Positions 60,401-64,000 of a stretch of DNA of 64,000 nucleotides are shown one piece after another (the first letter of the stretch is position 1; each line of letters opens with the position of its first letter). The DNA is from Siphonodentalium dalli. Taxonomy: Eukaryota > Mollusca > Scaphopoda > Gadilida > Siphonodentaliidae. The notes below the pieces were generated by a model. The model was not told the origin of the DNA. It was given only the letters and a program-made list of their open reading frames with translations, and made no database searches. Where the stretch lies: contig CP136063.1 in the NCBI GenBank assembly GCA_032622095.1, positions 186,165,956 to 186,229,955 of the forward strand, given 5' to 3'. Both the position numbers and the translations under genes were made by a program.

Positions 60401-63400
60401 ATCCGCCATGTATAGTATCTCATGCGTCTCAGGCGCCACTACATTATCATGATCGTATGTAAGTACCCACCCACCACCCCATCCCGCCACCCATAGTATC
60501 TTATGCGCCGCAGGCGCCACTACATACTCATGATCGTATGTATGTAAGTACCCACCCACCACCCAATCCCGCCATCCATAGTATCTTATGCACCACAGGC
60601 TCCCCTACATACCCATGATCGTATGTATGTAAGTACCCACCCACCACCCCATCCCGCCACCCATAGTATCTTATGCGCTGCAGGCGCCACTACATACTCA
60701 TGATCGTATGTATGTAAGTGACCCACCCACCACCCCATCCGGTCACCCATAGTATCTTATGCGCCATAGGCGCCCCTACATACTCATGATCGTATGTATG
60801 TAAGTAAACAACCCACCACCCCATCCTGCCATCTATAGTATCTTATGCGCCGCAGGCGCCCCTACATACTCATTATCGTATGTATGTAAGTAAACAACCC
60901 ACCACCCCATCGTGCCACCCATACTATCTTATGCGCCGCAGGTGCCCCTACATACTCATGATCGTATGTATGCTTGTACCCACCAGCCACCACCACCCCA
61001 CCCTATCCCGCCATGTATAGTATCCTATGCGCCGCAGGCGCCCCTACATACTCATGATCGTATGTATGTAATATCAATGGGTATGATACTTAAGTGAAAA
61101 ATATGTAGCTTTGAACCATTTCATTAAATTATACAATAATAATCTCTGATGGAAAATTATGTCCCGTACAACACTTTTCCAGTTGTCCCGTACAACACCA
61201 GTATTTTTCAACAATATCTTGAATGTAAATGAACCCCATTACAATAGTTATGTCAACTTTGCAAAAGGGTTAACTTTCTGAGCACACAAAGGACACATCC
61301 TGACAAGTACCTTCATCATTGGATTGAATATGTCGTTGAAAGTCATTGACCACAAAACCAGTTCCCAAATTATGTCCCGTACAACACCGCATATTTTTTA
61401 CTATTTAAAAAAAATTAGATCTCTATGAACAATCAAGTTTTATTGTGCTTGTTATATGTGCCTAGCAGCATTGCCAGAGTATATTATATATCGCAAGTTT
61501 AATTTCCTGAATAAAATAGGGGCCATATAAGAGTATAAATGTCCCGTACAACACCTGGAGAATCGCCCATTACTCAAAAGGAGGAGGCAATCCCAGCAAC
61601 TAACAGGTGCATCAAGATTAGCGCACTGACAATATCCATCGACTCCCGACCGAATACTCAGATAATGGGGGAGTCCCCCACGACAACTTCAGTGTGAGGT
61701 CGCATGCTGAAGACTACAAACGCAGTGTTTGATATTGAATGGTAGAGAGCAGGATAAGAATGCATCATGTCAATACACAATGATGTTATGAGTCAAGAAT
61801 GCTAACCACATGATGACTGCATCAGCCACCATGACATAGGAAGCAGGCCTCAGCTTGCAGGTTGAGAATAGGGAGAAGTGAGAGAAAAATAGGGAGAAGT
61901 GAGAGACTGGAGAATAATTTCATCTGATAATTTATTTAATATGTTATATGTATAGGTTAAACAAACGAAAAAAACATTATCATGGAAAAAAATTCCAATT
62001 TTTCATTTAAATGTAATATAGATTGTTTGTTGCATTTGGTTTGCATATATATGCCACAATTAACGGCCTTGAGTCTTGACATCGACTACCGAGTGTCTCT
62101 AAAATCACTGAATCATGGGAAATAAAATTACGATTTTCCGGTTATGGATCACGTTTTATTTCGAACAAGGCAATACAACGATTAAAACTTTATTTGCACA
62201 CTATAAAATGGTGCTCTCGGATAATTTTGTCGCCAAATATATTGAGTAACATCAGGTAACATCGGATAATTTAAAGGGAGTACGGATTCAATATAATTGT
62301 TTGAAGTCCGTTCGATTGGCGTTCTGTTATTGCGTAAAAACACGGAATACCACAAAGACGGAAACGGAACTAAAACAAACAACGTTTAAATCAGTAATAT
62401 AATAATAATTTGAGTCGGCAGTTTTAAAGCAGTCGGTCGGGATGAGCAGAAACCAACACTTTATTAAGTATGGCCAAAACGGAAGGCTTCTTTGTTTGAT
62501 ATATTATAATCCTTGTCTGGACATTGAAGACCGCATTTACTTACTCAACGCTGTTAAACAAAAGGAGTCGACCTTGTGTCAACATTTTGTCACTGTTTGA
62601 CTCGCGGGCGATATATTCATAATTGATTTGTAACACTATAGCTTGCATGGCTTATCGCTTGCTACAGCCGTAGGATAATTTTGGGAAAATCGGAGGGCGA
62701 CTTCACTTCTCCCTGGCGGGACACTAAGGCGACTTCGAGGCGTCGAGGGTGACTATTTCGCCCTACTCGCCTGGTAAGCTGAGGCCTGATAGGAAGAAAG
62801 CTATGAAAAACAAACAAAATGTCTATACCTCCCAACAAAAATAGTTTCAACTGGGTCCAACCAACATTCTGCGACTTACATGTTTGAATCCATTCTATGG
62901 AAATCGAAACAGAAACCACCAGCATATCTCGAAATGAAGGCTTCTCCCTTCTTTTCTCGGGACTTAGTAGATTGTCTAAGTGGTACACGTTTGAGCCTCA
63001 TTAAATCTGAAAATGAATAAGATAAAACACTCTTGAGTTAAACATTTCTATACTTAACCATGACAGGAGCTGCACTGGCACAGTATTAAAAGTTCTGTGC
63101 CAATGCATTCTCATATATATGCCAGTCTCCTATGGGGATCTCAAGCCTTGCATATACAAAAGAATGCACTGGCTTACAAGGTCAAGGTGAATAGTTTTAG
63201 GCCAATGTATTCTATGTGAGACTCGAATATATAAGAGAATGCATTGGCACAGGATTTTCGCAAAATATCAGGAAGCCTCTGTAAAGAAAGGAGCTAAAGA
63301 GAGAACATGTAAATCACTCTTTCAGAGCATATATTTGGTTCTGTTGAATTGTCGGAATTGGGATAGACATACAAAAGTGATTTAATATTGGCTCAAAATA

Positions 63401-63749
63401 ATTCCATGGGATCCATCGTCCTATAATTTTTTCAGATGTAGTTGTGAAATTTTGTCTGAAGGTTGGACTGTAATTCAGTACTATAGAAATATTATTAAGA
63501 CACTCCAAACACAATGAAAAATGCATAACTTTCCCTCATATCCGAAAAATTTATTTTGTCAACCTTTAACATGAAAGAACCCTGTAATACTTACCGTAAC
63601 TTTCAAATCCTTTCCTGATGGACCACTGTGTTATCCTGCCATCAGTAGAGACTGAGACGAGCACCTCTGCCCTGTCCTCACCCGAAGCACGATCCTTCTC
63701 AATCCACTTGATCTGCCAAACGGGTCCGGTGTGTTTCCCAGGAGATTCA
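45325..63749 (-). CDS. DNAI4: Axonemal dynein intermediate chain 4 (WDR78 type), 3' part of gene, seven exons
   Basis: A WD40 beta-propeller protein of inner-arm dynein in motile cilia. Seven minus-strand exons (63749-63595, 63006-62880, 56320-56104, 53176-53079, 50059-49984, 47899-47822, 45435-45325) join with matching phases and GT-AG introns into about 286 residues ending DDLMME and a stop. Recognisable blocks: VSVSTDGRITQWSIRKGFES, YLAGTEEGHIHKCSCSYN, SASADWTVRLWHQ, VNEGAVEVWDLSVSTLDP and CILVGDSEGQVNVFQLRSM, the order known from dynein intermediate chains; the DLSVSTLDP block is closest to WDR78/DNAI4 as I recall it. The N-terminal half lies beyond the window. Introns of 588, 6559, 2927, 3019, 2084 and 2386 bp are packed with repeats. 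Another axonemal intermediate chain is possible but less likely. Confidence 0.88.
45460..45640. mobile_element. Family O MITE, left end preserved
   Basis: Starts TTAACCCTTTCTTTACTAAA and carries GGAATGGTCTATTATTCAT, shared with 30340-30390, 33640-33680 and 57130-57170. The right TTAA end is lost. It lies 25 bp from the last DNAI4 exon, inside the intron. Confidence 0.55.
45960..46183. mobile_element. piggyBac-type MITE with perfect 20-bp termini (family E)
   Basis: TTAACCCTTTGAGTGCCAGG and its exact complement CCTGGCACTCAAAGGGTTAA bound 224 bp, TTAA included. The inside contains a family D-like arm (GCCTCGCATATATAAGAGAA) and a T-rich stretch like that of 5521-5698. A decayed end of the same family is at about 52257 (CAACCCTTTCAGTGCCATG). 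It lies in the last DNAI4 intron. Confidence 0.88.
46498..46717. mobile_element. Family D MITE, complete with both TTAA
   Basis: TTAACCCTTCCATGACTGGA at the left and TCCCATCATGACAGGGTTAA at the right. The inner hairpin CATTCTTTTATATACAAGGC / TTACATATATAAGAGAATGC is typical of the family. It lies in the last DNAI4 intron. A C run at 46303-46317 lies just upstream. Confidence 0.82.
47207..47668. mobile_element. Family A element in the last DNAI4 intron
   Basis: Starts TTAAAGATTCATAATCCGAA and ends ATCGGATTGAGTATCTTTAA in part. Both TTAA are intact, and all internal segments are present. Confidence 0.8.
47822..47899 (-). CDS. DNAI4: DNAI4 exon, last WD blade segment
   Basis: 26 codons, phase 0 on both sides: CILVGDSEGQVNVFQLRSMA then EAAEKQ. 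The VGDSDGxV-type motif is conserved at this place in dynein intermediate chains. Donor GTATGT, acceptor TATTTTTCAG. Confidence 0.88.
48031..48099. repeat. Tandem repeat, 23 bp, three copies
   Basis: CTATACTGGGAATTGGCTGG plus TAC occurs three times without a gap, the last with one change. It lies in the DNAI4 intron. Confidence 0.9.
48413..48874. mobile_element. Double-hairpin MITE (family C), best complete copy
   Basis: The termini GGCATGCCAAGCCTGCAAAT and ATTTGCAGGCTTGGCGCATG are inverted. Inside each lies a ~105-bp hairpin made of GCAGAATGAGGTCCCCAGAG, GGTGAATTTAGTGA and complements. The ~190-bp centre is unique to the family. It lies in the DNAI4 intron, so it would be transcribed as two stem-loops. 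Confidence 0.85.
49024..49438. mobile_element. Family C element, opposite orientation
   Basis: The two hairpins (ATGAGGTCCACAGAGGGTGA with complement, and ATGAGGTCCCCAGAGGGTGT with complement) flank an inverted version of the family C centre (AGAAGATACAATGCATAATC, GATCTTAGGTCTCCCATAG). The right terminus GTAGACACACTATTTGCAGC is clear; the left is worn. Confidence 0.78.
49545..49874 (+). other. Unassigned 109-codon open frame inside a DNAI4 intron
   Basis: An ATG frame opposite in strand to DNAI4 runs to a TAA and encodes stretches such as ISFATVGLSFFDVFDFE and GIGHRPIVPPDKQKLVREAF. The minus strand is also open for about 75 codons here. No family is recognised. The DNAI4 exons on both sides join perfectly without it, so it is not a missed exon. 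It may be a remnant of a mobile element or chance. Confidence 0.25.
49984..50059 (-). CDS. DNAI4: DNAI4 exon, LDPIIV segment
   Basis: Completes the Thr codon split with the upstream exon, then reads LDPIIVNNPTTTAKLTSVIF and ANNSD. Acceptor TTTCTTCCAG, donor GTAAGT. 76 bp, entering in phase 2 and leaving in phase 0. Confidence 0.88.
50132..50251. repeat. Hairpin in a DNAI4 intron
   Basis: GAATACCTACAGTTTTTGTT pairs with AACAAAAACTGTAGGTGTTC about 75 bp further on. It lies 73 bp upstream (minus-strand sense) of the acceptor at 50060, which may place the stem near the branch region. Confidence 0.65.
50527..50645. repeat. Long hairpin (family Q), different arms
   Basis: AATAAATACAGAACACAACT and following bases pair with the right arm ending GTTGTGTTCTGTCTATTTATT in part; inner arms CATCATAATC and CTTTTATCGAA also pair. 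Only the outermost AATAAATAGACAGAAC is shared with 25346-25502. Confidence 0.75.
50783..51050. mobile_element. Family C element reduced to twin hairpins
   Basis: The termini AGCAAGCCTTGAAATAGTGA and TCACTATTTCAAGGCTTGCT are exact inverses. The two subterminal hairpins are present and separated only by TAAGACCTAA; the 200-bp family centre is missing. It lies in a DNAI4 intron. Confidence 0.85.
51429..51689. mobile_element. Family D MITE
   Basis: Left TTAACTCTTCATGAATGGAG, right GCTCCCGTCATGAAAGGGTTAA in part. Two internal hairpins with ATATATGCAAGTCTCCCATA and GAGGCTCCCTGTGGGAGACT. It lies in a DNAI4 intron. Confidence 0.82.
51832..51893. repeat. Short hairpin
   Basis: GGAAATGTTCAGATAAAAGT with TCAACAA pairs with TTGTTGAACTTATCTAAACA and TTTCC. 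It lies within a stretch resembling the inside of family O. Confidence 0.6.
52000..52930. other. Intron DNA, no gene recognised
   Basis: Contains a worn family E end at about 52257 (CAACCCTTTCAGTGCCATG followed by TTCGATTTTTGTATCAACCC, as in 45960-46183). Otherwise AT-rich and without structure noticed. Confidence 0.4.
52930..53001. mobile_element. Family O MITE, right end
   Basis: GGAAGAATCCATTACTAG and AGTAAAGAAAGGGTTAA match in inverse the left end at 45460. It lies 78 bp from the DNAI4 exon at 53079. Confidence 0.5.
53079..53176 (-). CDS. DNAI4: DNAI4 exon, VNEGAVEVWDL segment
   Basis: Reads KSVFDLCWSPRSSTVFACVN then EGAVEVWDLSVS and the first two bases of a Thr codon. WSP and VWDL mark a WD40 blade. 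Acceptor TATTTCCCACAG, donor GTAAGT. Phase 0 in, phase 2 out. Confidence 0.9.
53210..54930. repeat. Composite tandem-repeat region with (GGAC)n
   Basis: The first part (53250-53830) has degenerate units with ACTTGACCTGTG, ACCAAATATCAAGA and GCTCAAGTTATCATCAGGAC. The second (53885-54640) has four ~190-bp units sharing AAAAAGGGTTAATAACTCCG, CATCTATATACATGTTGCAC and GATTACACCACGAAGGTACC. It ends in six GGAC units at 54643-54670, then CCCCGTTTCTATAGTCCCCC. The layout resembles the GACGGACG-ended repeats at 22068 and 24150. Confidence 0.75.
55249..55359. mobile_element. Family F MITE, one arm
   Basis: GAGAGCTTTCCGATGAATGG and GGAGTCGATTATTTAGGGCA run to ATTACTGTA. The left terminus is absent. It lies in a DNAI4 intron. 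Confidence 0.75.
55368..56066. repeat. Repeats resembling the DNAI4 exon end and splice donor
   Basis: Three stretches (55368-55403, 55884-55917, 56029-56064) read AACACAAYNYTGATGATNTG with AATCTA, close to the plus-strand sequence over the 3' end of the exon at 56104-56320 and its donor (56092-56128: CTCACAGTTGATGATGTGAA). They are accompanied by AAACCAAATTGTCCTCATGT and TGCCCAAACATATCATGTA repeats. Confidence 0.5.
56104..56320 (-). CDS. DNAI4: DNAI4 exon, central WD40 blade
   Basis: 72 codons plus one base: YLAGTEEGHIHKCSCSYNEQ, FTAHTCPVYKIQWSPFNNDV, SASADWTVRLW, then QERSKPVLTFTSST. The GH-(x)n-W-D pattern of a full blade is present with ADW..LW at its end. Acceptor GCATTACAG, donor GTGAGT. 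It leaves in phase 0. Confidence 0.93.
56375..56512. mobile_element. Family F MITE
   Basis: Left TACAGTTATGCTCTAAATAA, right TTATTTAGGGCATTACTGTA, inside GAGAGCTTTCCAATGAATGG. It lies 55 bp beyond the acceptor side of the exon at 56104-56320. Confidence 0.85.
56538..56717. repeat. 60-bp tandem repeat, three copies
   Basis: GCTGGGCTATTGGCCGGTGC followed by CCATTTGGCATACCACC and TAGTGTGGACATACC occurs three times in register; copies 1 and 2 are identical. As the unit is a multiple of three, the minus strand stays open and would encode a 20-residue repeat (MSTLGGMPNGGMHRPIAQLG). There is no sign that it is an exon. Confidence 0.92.
56780..58150. repeat. Degenerate dispersed repeat units
   Basis: At least four stretches (56830, 56990, 57550, 57680) share a pattern of CCATACNAAATTTCATT, GAGATATCTG and CAGACGAAAAAAA followed by ACATTTCC-like bases. 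AGATGGCTGCTGGCGGCCATG occurs once, in part. A single family O-like piece (GGAATGGTCCATTCTTCATT) lies at 57139. Confidence 0.45.
58697..58807. repeat. 55-bp tandem duplication
   Basis: ACACATTTCATGGAATTATA to TTTTTTCAATCCCAAA occurs twice in direct contact, almost without differences, inside the left part of the candidate element. Confidence 0.9.
59261..61071. repeat. Satellite array, about 21 units of about 86 bp
   Basis: The unit reads CCCACCCACCACCCCATCCC, GCCACCCATAGTATCTTATG, CGCCGCAGGCGCCACTACAT and ACTCATGATCGTATGTATG. GCGCC(GCA)GGCGC and CATGATCGTATG are short palindromes in each unit. Length varies by loss or gain of 4-base ATGT/AAGT steps and of a whole segment at 59950. Minus-strand frames through the array (for example YVVAPAAHKILW) are products of repetition, not genes. 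Confidence 0.93.
61575..62875. other. Intron DNA, no gene recognised
   Basis: AAATAGGGAGAAGTGAGAGA is duplicated at 61866-61910. A frame at 62662-62988 overlaps the true exon at 62880-63006 but in another phase. Confidence 0.4.
62880..63006 (-). CDS. DNAI4: DNAI4 exon, LMRLKR segment
   Basis: The first two bases complete an Asp codon with the upstream exon; then LMRLKRVPLRQSTKSREKKG and EAFISRYAGGFCFDFHRMDS follow, plus Asn and two bases of the next codon. AGG-CFDF is conserved in dynein intermediate chains. Acceptor TCATTTTCAG, donor GTAAGT. Confidence 0.92.
63056..63292. mobile_element. Family D MITE with worn ends
   Basis: TGTGCCAATGCATTCTCATA and ATATAAGAGAATGCATTGGC with GGAAGCCTCTGTAAAGAAAG mark the family; the TTAA ends are no longer intact. 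It lies in the intron between the first two visible DNAI4 exons. Confidence 0.7.
63595..63749 (-). CDS. DNAI4: DNAI4 exon, first visible in the window
   Basis: Reads ESPGKHTGPVWQIKWIEKDR, ASGEDRAEVLVSVSTDGRIT and QWSIRKGFESY, a complete WD40 blade start (HTGPVWQIKW) and end (DGRITQW). Acceptor TTATGTATCTTACAG, donor GTAAGT. It enters and leaves in split codons that fit the neighbours. Coding sequence upstream of it is outside the window. Confidence 0.93.
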
Positions 63750-64000
63750 CTGTAAGATACATAAAGCAAATAAACATGGACTAATCTACTTATCAATGAG
63801 ATGGTGCACCAAAGAAGTTCATTATTCATTTTCATCCGTTTTGACCGAGCCTGGCATTTATTTCGATGATATGACATTCCTTATCATGAAATCGACCTTA
63901 AAGTGATGTGAAACACTCCAGTTTGGGTGATCTAATAGAAATGGAGAATAATCTTGCACTCAAAGTAGTTATTTTGACGAATATTAATCTAAATTTCCAG

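Larger units (their letters stand above)
58424..61571. mobile_element. Candidate 3.1-kb inverted-repeat element carrying a satellite array
   Basis: TGGGCGATTCTCCAG at about 58425-58439 has an exact inverse, CTGGAGAATCGCCCA, at about 61557-61571; with AGTA just outside, 19 of 20 bases agree. Between them: GTCCCGTACAACAC once near the left side and four times near the right, a 55-bp duplication, and a 1.8-kb array of an ~86-bp unit. No transposase frame is visible, so it would be non-autonomous. The layout recalls array-bearing mobile elements described from molluscs (pearl) and Helentron-like DINE elements, but the perfect inverted ends are unlike typical Helitrons. The element lies in the largest DNAI4 intron. 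Confidence 0.6.

Noticed and set aside
59147-60562. Minus-strand frames with repeated AAHKILW peptides
   Set aside because: They follow from the satellite unit length and end where its register shifts; there is no start context or splice logic.
59261-61071. CRISPR-like appearance of a regular array
   Set aside because: Units are contiguous ~86-bp repeats without unique spacers, in an intron of an animal gene.
62662-62988. 108-codon minus-strand frame
   Set aside because: It overlaps the true DNAI4 exon in the wrong phase; the exon 62880-63006 joins its neighbours in another frame.
1-64000. tRNA and rRNA genes
   Set aside because: No cloverleaf with matching A and B boxes and no rRNA signature was found on reading both strands; weak GGTTCGA matches (for example 4244, 14735) lack the rest of a tRNA.
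1-64000. Intact transposase for the TTAA-flanked MITEs
   Set aside because: No frame with piggyBac DDD-type or other transposase motifs was recognised; the elements here are all non-coding.

Overview
The window looks like nuclear DNA from a ciliated, intron-bearing marine invertebrate, most likely a mollusc or other lophotrochozoan. Evidence: GT-AG introns of 0.6-6.6 kb, an intronless Hsp70 with heat-shock elements, an axonemal dynein intermediate-chain gene, AT-rich intergenic DNA and a very dense load of short foldback elements (MITEs) and LINE relics. The species assignment is inference; no organism-specific marker is present.

Host genes. (1) An intact intronless cytosolic Hsp70 lies at 37643-39550 (+), with TATA box and heat-shock elements. 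(2) A decayed Hsp70 copy lies head-to-head with it at 34978-36856 (-). The inverted duplication includes the promoters, so about 780 bp of shared promoter DNA separates the two start codons. (3) The 3' part of an axonemal dynein intermediate chain gene of the DNAI4/WDR78 type runs on the minus strand from 63749 to the stop codon at 45325. Seven exons join with perfect phase and consensus splice sites; the 5' part lies beyond the right edge. Hsp70 and DNAI4 are convergent, 5.8 kb apart.

Layout. 1-5.2 kb: dispersed repeats, hairpins and a ~170-bp tandem repeat. 5.2-5.5 kb: 3' end of a minus-strand LINE. 6.7-7.05 kb: a long palindrome. 7.1-10.9 kb: a nearly full-length LINE (endonuclease + reverse transcriptase) broken by frameshifts. 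11-18.6 kb: repeat debris and tandem repeats. 19.4-20.3 kb: C-terminal relic of another LINE. 20.4-34 kb: no host gene, many foldback elements. 35-39.6 kb: the Hsp70 pair. 40.7-45 kb: nested foldback elements. 45.3-63.7 kb: DNAI4, whose introns are filled with MITEs, hairpin elements and, in the largest intron, a ~3.1-kb inverted-repeat-bounded element carrying a 1.8-kb satellite array.

The repeat fraction is the most unusual part. At least three foldback families are flanked by TTAA. Two have termini starting CCCTTT, as expected of piggyBac-type transposition, and one insertion sits inside a second MITE family so that the unoccupied TTAA site can be read from that family's other copies. Another family carries a ~100-bp hairpin just inside each terminus. 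A third group keeps a common outer motif around different hairpin arms. No intact transposase is present, so all these elements would depend on enzymes encoded elsewhere.
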